From: Microvirga sp. KLBC 81
GTDB taxonomy: Bacteria > Pseudomonadota > Alphaproteobacteria > Rhizobiales > Beijerinckiaceae
Length of the DNA: 64,000 bases
Assembly: GCF_003075415.1 (NCBI RefSeq)
Contig: NZ_QDAH01000010.1
Coordinates: 1 to 64,000, forward strand
Reading direction: 5' to 3'
The notes beneath the pieces were generated by a model. It was not told the origin of the DNA. It did no database searches and saw only the letters and a program-made list of their open reading frames with translations. Shown here piece after piece: positions 10,856 through 20,059 of this stretch. A program made the position numbers and the translations under genes. Position 1 is the first letter of the stretch. Each line of letters opens with the position of its first letter.

Positions 10856-11977
10856 TCAGGAGAGATCGAACTGGACGTTGAGGATCTTCCAGTCCGAATA
10901 GAACTGCAGGTACTGGGTGGGGACGCGATAGGGTGCGCAACGCCGCACGGCACGCACAGCAGCATCGGCCACAGCGCGGTCGGTGGTGGTGCCACCCACT
11001 CGCATCACGGTCGGCTCGCTCGCAAGCGTGCCATCCTGGTTGAGGCGGATATCGAGCATCGGTGGCGTCGCATCACCCGAGGCGCTGATCGGTGCGGTGT
11101 AGCAGCGCTGGATCTGCTCCTGCAGAATGCCCATGAGCGCATCGCGCTGGCTCGGATTGAGCTTCGCGGCCGTGCCGGTCGCGGTGCCGAGTGATGCGGT
11201 CTTTTGAACCTCCGCCCCGGTTGCACCGGTGGACCGGTTCTTGTCCTTGTTGTCGAGGAACTGCTTCAGGTCGCCCATGTCGAGCTTCTTGGCGACCTGC
11301 GCTTCCTTTCGCGCCTTCGCCTCGGCTTCGGCCTTGGCTTTCGCTTCCGCGATCTTCTTGGCCTCGGCTTCCGCCTTCGCCTTTGCTTCGGCCTCGGCTT
11401 TTGCCTTGGCGGCTTTTTCCTCGGCCACGCGCTTGGCCTCGGCTTCCGCTTTCGCTTTGGCTTCAGCCTTGGCTTTCGCTACCGCTTCGGCCTTCGCCTG
11501 TTCGGCGGCCTTGGCCTTTTCGATGGCTTCGGCTTCCGCCTTCTCGGCCATCTTCTTTTCTTCCTCGGCCTTCGCCTCCGCAGCCTTCTGCTCGGCGGTC
11601 TTGGCCGGCGGTGGTGGCGGTGGCGGCGGGGTCGCCGTCGCCTCGTCCTTGTCGGCGACCTTCATGTCCTCGGGACGCTTGGGAGGTGCGGGCGCATCGA
11701 CCTTGTCCTCGCCGGGATCGCGCTGCTCGGCCTTGTCGGCGATACGATCGGCGCGCGGCTTCGGATTGGGCTGCACGGCCTTCGCATCCTTCTCACCCTT
11801 GGTGATCTGCGAGAACTGATTGTCGGTGATCACCTCGACCGGGATGCCTTCCTGCGCCTCGGGAAATTCGGCGGCGAAGGGCAAACCGATCAGGGCGGCC
11901 GTCAGCAGCGCCGCGTGCGCGACGCCGGAGACCCAGAAGCCCGGTTCGGAGGGGTTGAAATGATCCTTCAACGCCAC
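10856..11977 (-). CDS. tolA: TolA envelope-spanning protein
   Basis: Couples the TolQR proton channel to TolB and Pal in the outer membrane. The 373-aa protein has one membrane helix near residues 14-36, a Pro-rich stretch, and a long Lys/Ala/Glu coiled coil (about 125-235) that is highly repetitive at DNA level. A C-terminal domain of about 100 residues carries a conserved RCY and the VLR-like VRRCAPYRVP tail. The start is a GTG (11977) preceded by AAGGGG. Opposite-strand frames rich in Ala/Ser or Gly/Leu are artefacts of the repeat composition. It follows tolR by 28 bases. Confidence 0.94.
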   Translation of the reverse strand: MALKDHFNPSEPGFWVSGVAHAALLTAALIGLPFAAEFPEAQEGIPVEVITDNQFSQITKGEKDAKAVQPNPKPRADRIADKAEQRDPGEDKVDAPAPPKRPEDMKVADKDEATATPPPPPPPPAKTAEQKAAEAKAEEEKKMAEKAEAEAIEKAKAAEQAKAEAVAKAKAEAKAKAEAEAKRVAEEKAAKAKAEAEAKAKAEAEAKKIAEAKAKAEAEAKARKEAQVAKKLDMGDLKQFLDNKDKNRSTGATGAEVQKTASLGTATGTAAKLNPSQRDALMGILQEQIQRCYTAPISASGDATPPMLDIRLNQDGTLASEPTVMRVGGTTTDRAVADAAVRAVRRCAPYRVPTQYLQFYSDWKILNVQFDLS

Positions 11978-12005
11978 GTGTGTTTGCCCCTTACCTTCAA
12001 TTCCT

Positions 12006-12449
12006 TCAACGCTGTTCCATCTCGGTCACGAGCGCGACCCGCTTGTAACCAGCGGTTGTGACGATGCTCATGACCTGGGCGACACGTCCGTAATCGACCT
12101 TCTTGTCACCGCGAACGAAGATGCGTTCGTCGAAACCTGCCTTCGACACTTCGGCGAGCTTGCCGACGATGGCTTCATCCGTCAGCTCGGTTTCACCGAG
12201 AAAAACCTGTCCCGTCGCCTTGATGGACAGCGTGACGGGCTTCGCATCCGAATTGAGCGGTGCTGCCTTCGTCTGCGGAAGATCGAGCGGCACGCCGGCG
12301 GTCATCATCGGAGCCGCCACCATGAAGATGATGAGGAGCACCAGCATGACGTCGATGAACGGCGTCATGTTGATCTCGTTGATCGCGCCGCCGCGCTTCC
12401 CGCGTCTGCGGCGTCCGCCTCCCCTACCGCCTGCTGCAACCATGGCCAT
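12006..12449 (-). CDS. tolR: TolR (ExbD family)
   Basis: Second component of the inner-membrane proton channel, with one membrane helix and a periplasmic domain. An Arg/Gly-rich N-terminus (residues 8-20) precedes the helix. The conserved MTPFIDVMLVLLIIFMV segment carries the proton-translocating aspartate at residue 33. The length of 147 aa is typical. The start is supported by GAGAGGG upstream. It lies 17 bases after tolQ. Confidence 0.96.
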   Translation of the reverse strand: MAMVAAGGRGGGRRRRGKRGGAINEINMTPFIDVMLVLLIIFMVAAPMMTAGVPLDLPQTKAAPLNSDAKPVTLSIKATGQVFLGETELTDEAIVGKLAEVSKAGFDERIFVRGDKKVDYGRVAQVMSIVTTAGYKRVALVTEMEQR

Positions 12450-12466
12450 GATCTAGTGCCCTCTCA

Positions 12467-13186
12467 TCAAGCCGCGCGCGAGAGGCGCTCGTCGATCTGG
12501 CGCGACAGGATGGCGGAGAACTCGTCGGCAAAGCCTTCGAGCCGCGACTGCATTTTGGTGACTTCCGACTGGAGCTTGTTGTAGGCGAGCACGGCCGGAA
12601 TGGCTGCGAAGAGGCCGATCGCGGTGGCAAACAGCGCCTCCGCGATACCGGGAGCCACGACCGCAAGGCTCGTGTTCTTCGAAGCCGCGATGGAGGTGAA
12701 CGAGTTCATGATGCCCACCACCGTGCCGAAGAGGCCGATATACGGACCGGCCGAACCGATGGAGGCCAGGATCATGAGGCGGGAATCGAGACGCTCCACC
12801 TCACGCTGAATGGTAACGTCGAGAACCTTGTCGATGCGCTGCGACAGGCTCTGGAACGAGCGGGCGGAGCCTTCGAAGGAGCGCTTCCATTCGCGCATGG
12901 CGGCGACGAATACGGCCGCCAGGCCCGTGGCCGGACGGCTCTGGAGCGAGCGGAACAGCTCCTCCAGCGACTGGCCGGACCAGAACACGTCCTCGAAACG
13001 GTCCATTGCGCGCTTGGTGCGGGCGTAGAGCAGCGTCTTGTCGATGATGATGGCCCAGCACCACACGGAGGCGGCCAGAAGTCCGATCATCACGAGCTTG
13101 ACGACGAAATGGGCCTGCCAGAACAGGCTAAAAAAGGACAGGTCGTGCGCCACAGGAGCGGCCTGGGCCACATCAGCCGGATTCAT
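12467..13186 (-). CDS. tolQ: TolQ (MotA/TolQ/ExbB family)
   Basis: Three-helix inner-membrane subunit of the Tol proton channel. The 239-aa form begins MNPADVAQ at 13186, and 15 residues of upstream open frame are ignored because they are Arg-rich and atypical. Helix one is at about 24-45. The second and third helices hold the family pattern GPYIGLFGTVVGIMNSF and ATAIGLFAAIPAVLAYN. First gene of the tolQRAB run. The 564-base gap to ybgC upstream contains two repeats and presumably the operon promoter. Confidence 0.96.
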   Translation of the reverse strand: MNPADVAQAAPVAHDLSFFSLFWQAHFVVKLVMIGLLAASVWCWAIIIDKTLLYARTKRAMDRFEDVFWSGQSLEELFRSLQSRPATGLAAVFVAAMREWKRSFEGSARSFQSLSQRIDKVLDVTIQREVERLDSRLMILASIGSAGPYIGLFGTVVGIMNSFTSIAASKNTSLAVVAPGIAEALFATAIGLFAAIPAVLAYNKLQSEVTKMQSRLEGFADEFSAILSRQIDERLSRAA

Positions 13187-13505
13187 AAGTCTCGTCCTCG
13201 CTCTTCGAGCAACCTTGGGAGGAAGTCCCAAGGCCCACCGCTTAGGGTCTAGGAAAATCTTGTTTGCTTATCCTGCTCGTTCGCCCGCGAATCTGTCGAA
13301 AATAAGGGCGCGGAGTCCAGGGCAGCAGATCATGCCTGACCGTTGTCTTTTAGGCACAGAGTAAGGTTAAGGCTTGGTTTAAGCGGGTCTGAACAAGGGC
13401 GAAAACGGCCCTGGAGCCAGGAGAAGTCCTGGCTGGCATGCATTCAAAGCAGGCTCTCGGCAACCTGCCCTTGCGGCAGATTCGGCCAGGCAGCGGCTCC
13501 CGCTT

Positions 13506-13537
13506 AGAGCTGATTCCATCGGGATGGAATCAGCTCT
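13506..13537. repeat. Perfect 15-bp palindrome with 2-base centre
   Basis: The arms 13506-13520 and 13523-13537 are exact reverse complements (AGAGCTGATTCCATC and its complement). It lies in the ybgC-tolQ gap next to a family A repeat. There is no T-run on either side, so it is more like a repeat element or protein site than a terminator. The rest of the 13187-13750 gap shows no gene. Confidence 0.8.
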
Positions 13538-13599
13538 CTTCTTGGCTGGGCCGCCTTGTTTGACGGTGAACCGGAGCCACTTCACCGAAAATTGCTCTA

Positions 13600-13688
13600 G
13601 TCATGGCCGGGCTTGTCCCGGCCATCCCGATGCAGACAGACACTGCGCCTCACATCACCGAGATCACCGGCACCGGGCCGGTGATGAC
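13600..13688. repeat. Dispersed palindromic repeat family A, copy 2
   Basis: Same design as the copy at 9328: GTCATGGCCGGGC at one end, GGGCCGGTGATGAC at the other, with a variable centre of about 35 bases. It lies downstream of ybgC. Confidence 0.85.
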
Positions 13689-13750
13689 AGGCGTGAGTTT
13701 GAGATGGGGCGCGGTGCCTCTCGGCGGAACAAGCACGGAGAGCTTGTGTC

Positions 13751-14212
13751 TCAGGACGAAGCCTCCAGGCCCGCCGAGAGCGCCGCGCGGAGATTGTCGG
13801 GAATGCGCACCGCCCGGCCGTCGCGGACGGCCGCCACCATCACGTCGGCGCGAACCAGAACCTCATCGCCGCGGCGCACTTCCTGCTCCAGGGTCATCGA
13901 GGCCCCGCGCATTTCCTTCGAGCGTGTCACGACGGTGAGCACGTCATCCATGACGGCAGCGCCGAGAAAGTCGATGTTCATCTTGCGGACCACGAAGGCG
14001 AGGCCGCCCATCTCCGCATGAAGATCGGATTGAGCGACTTCCACCGCGCGCAGGATCTCGGTCCGCCCGCGCTCCAGGAAACGCAGGTAGCTCGCGTGAT
14101 AGACGCGGGCGGAAAAATCCGTGTCCTCGTAATAGACGCGCACGGGCAGGATGTGCGCCCCGTCCTGCATGAGGCCGGCGAGATGGGGCCAGGGACAGCC
14201 TGCCTCACTCAT
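13751..14212 (-). CDS. ybgC: YbgC-type acyl-CoA thioesterase
   Basis: Hotdog-fold thioesterase of the Tol-Pal-associated YbgC family, acting on acyl-CoA or acyl-ACP at the inner membrane. The 153-aa protein carries [19 protein letters not shown], with the catalytic aspartate (YEDTD) and the Y-x-x-YL-x-F-x-ER-GR-TE pattern. The ATG at 14212 overlaps the ruvB stop by eight bases, indicating translational coupling. It lies between ruvB and tolQ, the conserved location, although a repeat-rich gap follows. Confidence 0.93.
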   Translation of the reverse strand: MSEAGCPWPHLAGLMQDGAHILPVRVYYEDTDFSARVYHASYLRFLERGRTEILRAVEVAQSDLHAEMGGLAFVVRKMNIDFLGAAVMDDVLTVVTRSKEMRGASMTLEQEVRRGDEVLVRADVMVAAVRDGRAVRIPDNLRAALSAGLEASS

Positions 14213-15251
14213 CCTCGTCTCCGTTGAAGAGGCCGAACTGGGCGGTCGTCTCACGCGTCGGCTCCGGAATCCCGAGATGCTTGAAGGCGTGCGGCGTGAG
14301 GATGCGTCCACGCGGCGTGCGCTGCACGAAGCCCTTCTGGATGAGATAGGGCTCGATGATGTCCTCAATGGCGTCGCGCGGCTCGGAAAGCGCTGCCGCG
14401 ATGGTCTCGATGCCCACCGGACCGCCGCCGAAGGAATTGGCGATCATGGTGAGATACTTGCGGTCCATGAGATCGAGGCCGATGGAATCCACGTCGAGCA
14501 GGCGCAGCGACCGATCCGCGAGTTCGCGGGAAACAATCTGGACTCCCTCGACGATCGCGAAGTCGCGCACGCGGCGCAGCAGGCGGCCTGCGATGCGCGG
14601 CGTGCCGCGCGCGCGACGGGCGATCTCGTTCGCGCCCTCGTCGCTCATGTTGAGGCCGAGCACGCGTGCGCCGCGGCGCACGATGAGCTCCAGCTCCTCG
14701 ATGGTGTAGAATTCCAGGCGGATCGGAATGCCGAAACGGTCGCGTAAGGGGGTGGTGAGAAGGCCCGCGCGGGTGGTCGCGCCGACGAGCGTGAATTTTG
14801 GCAGCTCGATCTTCACCGAGCGCGCGGCCGGACCTTCGCCGATGATGAGGTCGAGTTGGTAATCCTCCATGGCGGGATAGAGGATTTCTTCGACGGCAGG
14901 ATTGAGGCGGTGGATCTCGTCGATGAAGAGCACGTCGCGCTCTTCGAGGTTGGTGAGCTGAGCCGCGAGATCGCCAGCCTTCGCGATGACGGGGCCGGAG
15001 GTCGAGCGGAAGTTCACGCCGAGCTCGCGGGCGACGATCTGCGCCAGCGTTGTCTTGCCGAGGCCGGGCGGGCCGACGAAGAGCACGTGGTCGAGCGCGT
15101 CGCCTCGGGCTTTGGCGGCATTGATGAAGACCTGAAGGTTGGCGCGCGCGGCGGCCTGGCCCGTGAAGTCGGACAACGACAGCGGCCGGATCGACGCATC
15201 GACATCGTCCTCGCGTTTTTCAGGGCTGATCAGGCGGCGTGAATCGGTCAA
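14205..15251 (-). CDS. ruvB: Holliday junction helicase RuvB
   Basis: AAA+ motor that drives branch migration with RuvA. The 348-aa protein has Walker A GPPGLGKT at 60-67, Walker B VLFIDEIH with D111 and E112, the sensor GATTRAG, the arginine-finger region, and a C-terminal winged helix. The start appears to be TTG at 15251, since no ATG or GTG lies nearby and GGAAGG is ten bases upstream. It overlaps ybgC and follows ruvA by 109 bases. Confidence 0.97.
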   Translation of the reverse strand: MTDSRRLISPEKREDDVDASIRPLSLSDFTGQAAARANLQVFINAAKARGDALDHVLFVGPPGLGKTTLAQIVARELGVNFRSTSGPVIAKAGDLAAQLTNLEERDVLFIDEIHRLNPAVEEILYPAMEDYQLDLIIGEGPAARSVKIELPKFTLVGATTRAGLLTTPLRDRFGIPIRLEFYTIEELELIVRRGARVLGLNMSDEGANEIARRARGTPRIAGRLLRRVRDFAIVEGVQIVSRELADRSLRLLDVDSIGLDLMDRKYLTMIANSFGGGPVGIETIAAALSEPRDAIEDIIEPYLIQKGFVQRTPRGRILTPHAFKHLGIPEPTRETTAQFGLFNGDEDE

Positions 15252-15360
15252 AGGGGCTTACCTTCCAAAGGCTTCATATAGGCGGCGAGACACTCATACG
15301 CCATTCTTAACGAGATCAAAACAGGAACGCTGATGGGTCACAGGTCAAGCCCTCCCGGGC

Positions 15361-15978
15361 CTACCGCGCCAATTCCCTCAAGCCCAGCCGGATCAGCGTC
15401 TTCGCCTCGGCCGTGTCGCCCGCCTGCTTCATGGCGGCGGCGACGGCGGCTGAAGCCTGGACCTGCGGGTAGCCAAGGTTGACGAGGGCCGAGATGGCGT
15501 CGGCTACCGGGGCCGGGGCGCTCTTGTCCTCCACCGCGCCCGAGAGGCGGATGAGGGCTGGATCAACGGCAGCGAAGGCCGGAGCCTTGTCCTTGAGCTC
15601 GGAGACGATGCGCTGGGCGAGCTTGGGGCCGACGCCGGGGCCACGCGCCACCGATGCCTTATCGCCGGTGGCAATCGCCGTGGCAAGGCTTCCGGGATCG
15701 AGCACCGAGAGGATACCCAGCGCCACCTTGGAGCCCACGCCCTGTACCGACTGCAGCAGGCGGAACCACTCGCGCTCCGAATCCGAGCGGAAGCCGAACA
15801 GGCGGATCATGTCCTCGCGGACATGGGTCTCGATGGCGAGCGATGCCGCCTCGCCGACGGGCGGCAGGTTCTGCAGCGTGCGGGAGGAGCAATGGACCAC
15901 ATAGCCGACCCCGTGCACGTCGATGATGACGAAATCCTCGCCGTAGGAATCCACCACGCCTTTGAGTTTGCCGATCAC
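15361..15978 (-). CDS. ruvA: Holliday junction DNA-binding subunit RuvA
   Basis: Tetrameric protein that holds the four-way junction flat and loads RuvB. The 205-aa protein starts at a GTG (15978) with GGGAG upstream. The open frame continues back through the repeat and out of frame across ruvC, but that part is not coding. An OB-fold N-terminus (IGKLKG) is followed by two helix-hairpin-helix segments ([16 protein letters not shown] and [12 protein letters not shown]) and a C-terminal domain with LVNLGY that contacts RuvB. It is separated from ruvC by a large inverted repeat. Confidence 0.96.
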   Translation of the reverse strand: MIGKLKGVVDSYGEDFVIIDVHGVGYVVHCSSRTLQNLPPVGEAASLAIETHVREDMIRLFGFRSDSEREWFRLLQSVQGVGSKVALGILSVLDPGSLATAIATGDKASVARGPGVGPKLAQRIVSELKDKAPAFAAVDPALIRLSGAVEDKSAPAPVADAISALVNLGYPQVQASAAVAAAMKQAGDTAEAKTLIRLGLRELAR

Positions 15979-15999
15979 GTTCGTCTTTGCTCCCGATAG

Positions 16000-16108
16000 C
16001 CCTCCTCCCCCTTGTGGGGAGGAGATGGAGGTGGGGGTGCCGGCACTATGCCGGTCGAGCTCAGCGCTCACACCCCCACCCTTACCTCCCTCCCCACAAG
16101 GGGGAGGG
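16000..16108. repeat. Large inverted repeat between ruvC and ruvA (family C)
   Basis: Pyrimidine-rich outer arms (CCCTCC..CCCCTTGTGGGGAGG at 16000-16024 and its near reverse complement at 16085-16108) flank a GGTGGGGGTG / CACCCCCACC inner pair. Related fragments occur at 27188-27225 and 27388-27437. It would fold into a long hairpin in the ruvC-ruvA transcript. Confidence 0.8.
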
Positions 16109-16184
16109 AAACCCGCGCTCCATTCTGAACCCGATCCCGGATCGGCTTTGCCGTCCGGGATGACGTTTGTAAGTCTGTAACATC

Positions 16185-16688
16185 TTAAAGGCTGGCCGCC
16201 AAAGCGCGCGCCTTGCGGTGGTGGGCATGGGCGATGGCGATGGCGAGCGCATCGGCCGCATCGGCCTTCTTGAAGTCGGCCTTGGGCAGCAGGATCTTCA
16301 CCATGGCCTGCACCTGATCCTTCTCGGCGTGGCCGACGCCCACCACGGTCTTCTTCACCTGGTTGGCGCCGTATTCCGCCACGGGCAGGTTGTGGAGCGC
16401 GGGCACCAGGAGCGACATGGCACGGGCCTGGCCGAGCTTGAGGGTCGCCTGCGCATCCTTGTTGACGAAGGTTTCCTCGACCGCGACCTCGTCGGGCTCC
16501 CAGGCGCGGATGACTTCGGTCAGGCGGTCGTGGAGCTGCTTGAGGCGCAGCGCGAGGTCGAGATCGCCATCGGAGGTCACGACCCCGCAAGCCACATAGG
16601 AGAGCTTCGTCCCCTCGACGATGATGATGCCCCAGCCCGTGTTGCGCAGGCCGGGGTCGAGGCCGAGGATGCGGACGCGTTCGGTCAC
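16185..16688 (-). CDS. ruvC: Crossover junction endonuclease RuvC
   Basis: Resolves Holliday junctions by symmetric nicking. The 167-aa protein has the RNase H-like acidic site: D11 in [14 protein letters not shown]71 in VAVEE, and D143/D146 in the [11 protein letters not shown] helix near the C-terminus. The start is GTG at 16688 with GGAGAA six bases upstream. It is first of ruvCAB and follows yebC, the conserved order. Confidence 0.97.
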   Translation of the reverse strand: MTERVRILGLDPGLRNTGWGIIIVEGTKLSYVACGVVTSDGDLDLALRLKQLHDRLTEVIRAWEPDEVAVEETFVNKDAQATLKLGQARAMSLLVPALHNLPVAEYGANQVKKTVVGVGHAEKDQVQAMVKILLPKADFKKADAADALAIAIAHAHHRKARALAASL

Positions 16689-16702
16689 TTCTGTTCTCCG
16701 CC

Positions 16703-16783
16703 GTCATGGCCGCACTTGTTGCGGCCATCCACGCCTTTACGTGGTTAGAAGACGTGGATGCCCGGGACAAGCCCGGGCATGAC
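16703..16783. repeat. Dispersed palindromic repeat family A, variant copy 3
   Basis: Begins GTCATGGCCGCAC and ends GCCCGGGCATGAC. The centre contains ACGTGG / CCACG-type pairing. It lies between yebC and ruvC. Confidence 0.75.
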
Positions 16784-16796
16784 GTCCAATGGCAAA

Positions 16797-17543
16797 TCAG
16801 CCAGCCATCTTCTGCATGAGGGCGTCGGAGAGCTCGAAATTGCCGTAGACGTTCTGGACGTCGTCGTGCTCTTCCAGCGACTCCATGAGCTTCATGAGCT
16901 TCTCGCCGGCCTCGTCATCGACTGAAACCGGGGTCTGCGGCTTCCAGACGAGCTTGGAGGCCTTCGGCTCGCCGAACTTGTCTTCGAGCGCCTTGGTCAC
17001 CTCATTGAGCGAGCCCTGGTCGCAATAGATCTCGTGACCGTCTTCCGTGGAGACCACGTCGTCGGCGCCCGCCTCGATGGCGGCTTCCAGCATCGTGTCG
17101 GCATCGGTTGCCTCGGGGCCGAACTCCACGAGGCCGACCCGGTCGAACATGAAGGACACCGCTCCGGTCTCGGCGAGATTGCCGCCGCTCTTGGTGAAGT
17201 AGGAGCGGATGTCGGAGGCCGTGCGGTTGCGGTTGTCGGTCATCGCCTCGACGATGATCGCGGCGCCGCCGGGGCCGTAGCCCTCGTAGCGGATTTCCTC
17301 GTAGTTCTCGGTGTCGTTGCCCGCCGCCTTGTTGATGGCGCGCTGGATGTTGTCCTTGGGCATGTTCTCGGCGCGGGCCGCGAGGATCGCGGCGCGCAGG
17401 CGCGGGTTCATGTTGGGGTCGGGCGTACCCATCTTGGCCGCCACGGTGATCTCGCGGGCGAGCTTGGAGAAGAGCTTGGAGCGCATCGCATCCTGGCGCC
17501 CCTTGCGATGCATGATGTTCTTAAACTGCGAATGTCCGGCCAT
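16797..17543 (-). CDS. yebC: YebC/PmpR-family protein
   Basis: Conserved 248-aa protein beginning [19 protein letters not shown], the signature of the YebC family (annotated as transcriptional regulators; some members act on ribosomes at proline stretches). The Gly-rich [14 protein letters not shown] segment and the acidic C-terminal half are typical. The ATG at 17543 is the only sensible start; the longer frame upstream has no family similarity. It heads the ruvCAB block, as in many proteobacteria. Confidence 0.96.
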   Translation of the reverse strand: MAGHSQFKNIMHRKGRQDAMRSKLFSKLAREITVAAKMGTPDPNMNPRLRAAILAARAENMPKDNIQRAINKAAGNDTENYEEIRYEGYGPGGAAIIVEAMTDNRNRTASDIRSYFTKSGGNLAETGAVSFMFDRVGLVEFGPEATDADTMLEAAIEAGADDVVSTEDGHEIYCDQGSLNEVTKALEDKFGEPKASKLVWKPQTPVSVDDEAGEKLMKLMESLEEHDDVQNVYGNFELSDALMQKMAG

Positions 17544-17675
17544 CGGGGCCTCCGAGATGCGGCCGAGAGCTGCCCAGCCAGGGCGCTCGTCAGGCTCGCG
17601 GATGTTGACGATTGCAGGCTTATAAGGCGGCGAAGGGTCGGAGGCCAAGCCCCCCGCGCATGATCCCGTCAAAAA

Positions 17676-18368
17676 CTAAAATCCAAGCCAGGACGGGATG
17701 TTGGCGATGGCGGCCATGACGAGATGGTAGGAGGCCCCCAATACCGTGGCCGTATAGGCGAGCCCCGCGATCCCGATGAGATAGCCCGCGATCAAGAGAT
17801 AGCCATCCTCCTCCATCACCGCGATGGAGGCGATGACGAGGGCAATGGAGGGCGGGAAGTTCGTGCCCGGGAAGGGGATGAGGACGGAGAGCGCCACCAG
17901 AACGGCGAAAAGCCCCACCACTCGGTCGCCGAAGGGGCCGAACAGGGGCGTGAGCCGGGGTCTGCAGAGCCGTTCGAGCTTCTGGAGCCTGGGCTCGGCG
18001 ATGTCGATCAGGCGCTTGAACCTCGAGACGGAGACCGTCTGCCGCATGATGAAGCCCGGCAGCCAGGGGCGCTTATGGCCCAGCATCATCTGGACGCCGA
18101 AGATCAGGACCGGCGTGCCGACGATGCCCGCGATGCCGGGTACATTGGGCACGCAATTGGGCAGGGAAAACAGGATCAGGACGAAACCGAAGGCGCGTTC
18201 CCCGAAAGCCTCGATGATCTCGCCGATGGAGATCACCTCTTCCCTGGCGTCGTCGATCACGGATCGCAGCACCGCGGAGGCGCTATCGTGCTCATGCGCC
18301 TTATGGAACTCGCTGTCCTCGCGGTAAGGGCGTCGTCTGGCCCTGGCTGGTTCTGTCTTGACGTCCAC
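17676..18368 (-). CDS. ExoD-family exopolysaccharide-associated membrane protein
   Basis: A 230-aa polytopic protein of the ExoD family, first linked to exopolysaccharide synthesis and alkaline tolerance in rhizobia; the reaction is unknown. An Arg/Lys/Glu-rich cytoplasmic N-terminus is followed by IGEIIEAFGERAFGFVLILF and a Pro-rich loop, then further hydrophobic helices and a GxNFPPSIALVIASI segment. The GTG at 18368 is preferred because GGAGG lies five bases before it; a GTG at 18407 would add 13 residues. It lies downstream of the ymdB-like gene with a 113-base gap holding a short CTCATCCTGAGGAG palindrome (18442-18455). Confidence 0.85.
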   Translation of the reverse strand: MDVKTEPARARRRPYREDSEFHKAHEHDSASAVLRSVIDDAREEVISIGEIIEAFGERAFGFVLILFSLPNCVPNVPGIAGIVGTPVLIFGVQMMLGHKRPWLPGFIMRQTVSVSRFKRLIDIAEPRLQKLERLCRPRLTPLFGPFGDRVVGLFAVLVALSVLIPFPGTNFPPSIALVIASIAVMEEDGYLLIAGYLIGIAGLAYTATVLGASYHLVMAAIANIPSWLGF

Positions 18369-18481
18369 CGATTCCTCCGTGGCGCAAAGATGGGGATGGA
18401 GCGGCACAAGGTAAAGGGACAGGGGCCGCTAGCGCACTCACAGCCTCATCCTGAGGAGGGTGCTTGACTGATAACTCGCAA

Positions 18482-19303
18482 TCAATCCCAGAAACGGGGC
18501 CAGGTCTCCTCCAGGTTCGGTCCGAGCCGGACCGCCGCGACGCGCACTGCAAGGCCGGTCCGGTCGTCCGTTTCCACGGCGATGCCGGAGAGCGTGCCCT
18601 CACCGAGGCCGGGCTCCAGGCGGGTGCCGGGGGTCTTCTGGATGAAGCGGCGGATCGCCTCCTCCTTCTGCATCCCGAGCACGCTGTCATAGTCGCCGCA
18701 CATGCCCGCGTCCGACATATAGGCCGTGCCGCCGGGCAGCACCCGGTGGTCGGAGGTGGGCACATGGGTGTGGGTGCCGACGACGAGGCTCGCCCGCCCG
18801 TCGAGATAATGGCCCATGGCCTCCTTCTCGCTGGTCGCCTCGGCATGGACATCCACGATGATGGCATCCGCCACCTGCCCCAGCGGGCAATCCTCGAGGG
18901 CCTGATCGACGGCCATGAAGGGATCGTCGAGCGGATCCATGTAGAGGCGGCCCATCACCTGCACCACCAGAACCCGGTGGCCAGACCGGGTGTCGATGAG
19001 GTTCGCTCCCCGTCCCGGCGTGCCGAGCGGGTAGTTCATGGGCCGCAGGAGCCTCGGCTGGCGCTCGATGAAGACGAGGGTCTCGCGCTGGTCCCAGGAA
19101 TGGTTGCCGAGCGTGATGGCATCGGCCCCCGCGTTCAGGATATCGTCGCAGATCGCCTCGGTGATGCCGAAGCCTCCGGCCGAGTTCTCGCCGTTGATCA
19201 CCACGCAATCGAGATTCCAGCGCTCGCGTAAGGACGGCAGCCGCTCGATCACGGCATTGCGGCCGGCGCGCCCGACGATGTCGCCGAGGAAGAGAAGACG
19301 CAT
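18482..19303 (-). CDS. YmdB-type metallophosphoesterase (TIGR00282 family)
   Basis: A 273-aa calcineurin-like phosphoesterase. Metal-binding motifs appear in order: FLGDIVGRAGR, VINGEN, TLGNHSWDQ, VDVHAEATSEK and VGTHTHVPTSD. In Bacillus, YmdB is a cyclic-nucleotide phosphodiesterase affecting biofilm decisions; the role in alphaproteobacteria is not established. It follows fau by nine bases and is probably co-transcribed with fau and the 6S RNA. Confidence 0.92.
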   Translation of the reverse strand: MRLLFLGDIVGRAGRNAVIERLPSLRERWNLDCVVINGENSAGGFGITEAICDDILNAGADAITLGNHSWDQRETLVFIERQPRLLRPMNYPLGTPGRGANLIDTRSGHRVLVVQVMGRLYMDPLDDPFMAVDQALEDCPLGQVADAIIVDVHAEATSEKEAMGHYLDGRASLVVGTHTHVPTSDHRVLPGGTAYMSDAGMCGDYDSVLGMQKEEAIRRFIQKTPGTRLEPGLGEGTLSGIAVETDDRTGLAVRVAAVRLGPNLEETWPRFWD

Positions 19304-19312
19304 GGTGGTCCC

Positions 19313-19897
19313 TTAAACAGGCTTGGTCCGAATAAGCTCGGTTTCCGTGATGATAACGTCGAGCAGGCGGTCGTGGTCCTCGACCGGAACCTGCTCGATC
19401 TCCTGAACCGCATAAGCCAAGCCAATGGTCAAGATGGGATGCTGCGCTTCGAGCGCCGCGATGGCCCGGTCGAAGTGCCCCTTGCCGTAGCCGATGCGCC
19501 CTCCCCTGCGGTCGAAGGCGACAAGGGGGACAATGAGGCATTTCGGGAAAACCTCCGGCGCATCGGGACCGGGCTCCCGCACGCCGAAGCCGCCTTTGAC
19601 GAGCACGTCGCCGGGCTGCCAGAGGCGCCAGCTCAAATGGGGATGGAGGATCTGGGAGAGCGCGACATCCTGCCCGCGCTCCAAAAGCGCTTCCATGAGC
19701 AGGCGCGGATCGACCTCGCTGCGGATGGGCCAGTAGCCTCCGACAGGGTTCACGTCACGAAGGTCGGAAAGGCCGAGGGCTTGCCCGGTAATCGCCTGAG
19801 CCGCCTCCTCGCGAAAAACCTTGTCGAGCCCGTCGCGGCGGGCAAGCACCTCGGCGCGAAGCTGTTCTTTCAAGGCGGGAGGAGGGTGAGAATGCAT
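19313..19897 (-). CDS. fau: 5-formyltetrahydrofolate cyclo-ligase
   Basis: Converts 5-formyl-THF to 5,10-methenyl-THF using ATP, salvaging the storage folate. The 194-aa protein has the family's C-terminal motif as RIGYGKGHFDRAI and the substrate region GGYWPIRSEVDP. The ATG at 19897 is chosen: a GTG at 19912 lies within the paired 3' end of the 6S RNA. No clear Shine-Dalgarno precedes either. The 6S-fau-ymdB order suggests that the mRNA is processed from a joint transcript. Confidence 0.93.
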   Translation of the reverse strand: MHSHPPPALKEQLRAEVLARRDGLDKVFREEAAQAITGQALGLSDLRDVNPVGGYWPIRSEVDPRLLMEALLERGQDVALSQILHPHLSWRLWQPGDVLVKGGFGVREPGPDAPEVFPKCLIVPLVAFDRRGGRIGYGKGHFDRAIAALEAQHPILTIGLAYAVQEIEQVPVEDHDRLLDVIITETELIRTKPV

Positions 19898-19900
19898 GAA

Positions 19901-20059
19901 GTGCGGAGCCACAAAAGCCGTCGGAGAAGCGATCCCGGGAACCTACAAAGTAGGTGGGCACCGTATGTCCCGGTCCACGGACCGGGTCAGGGACAGCTCC
20001 CTTCAGGATCGATAAGGCCCCGGGGAATATGAACTCCTAACGCGCCCCGCAGCCCCGCC
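19901..20059 (-). ncRNA. ssrS: 6S RNA (SsrS), alphaproteobacterial form
   Basis: 6S RNA binds sigma-70 RNA polymerase and lowers transcription in stationary phase. The minus-strand sequence contains the conserved apical hairpin (CCCGGTCC-GTGG-ACCGGG), the flanking GGGAGC/GGTGCCC pairing, the CTTATCGATCCTGAAG bubble strand and the ACCTACTTTGTAGGT small hairpin. The 5' GCGGGGCT (about 20057) pairs fully with GGCTCCGC (19910-19903) when G-U pairs are allowed, giving a closed RNA of about 159 nt. A TACATA -10-like element lies at 20070-20065. The location upstream of fau and beyond zapA is the conserved one. The ends are estimated to within a few bases. Confidence 0.85.

Noticed and set aside
11191-12061. 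Plus-strand frames rich in Ala/Ser, Leu/Gly or Arg/Pro opposite tolA
   Set aside because: Products of the repetitive Lys/Ala/Glu codons of tolA read on the other strand.
13379-13585. 68-codon minus-strand frame in the ybgC-tolQ gap
   Set aside because: It runs through the perfect palindrome at 13506-13537, has no Shine-Dalgarno and no coding character.
15979-16770. Continuation of the ruvA frame upstream through the repeat and across ruvC
   Set aside because: The extra 264 codons are an out-of-frame reading of ruvC and of the pyrimidine-rich repeat; the GTG at 15978 gives the exact RuvA start.
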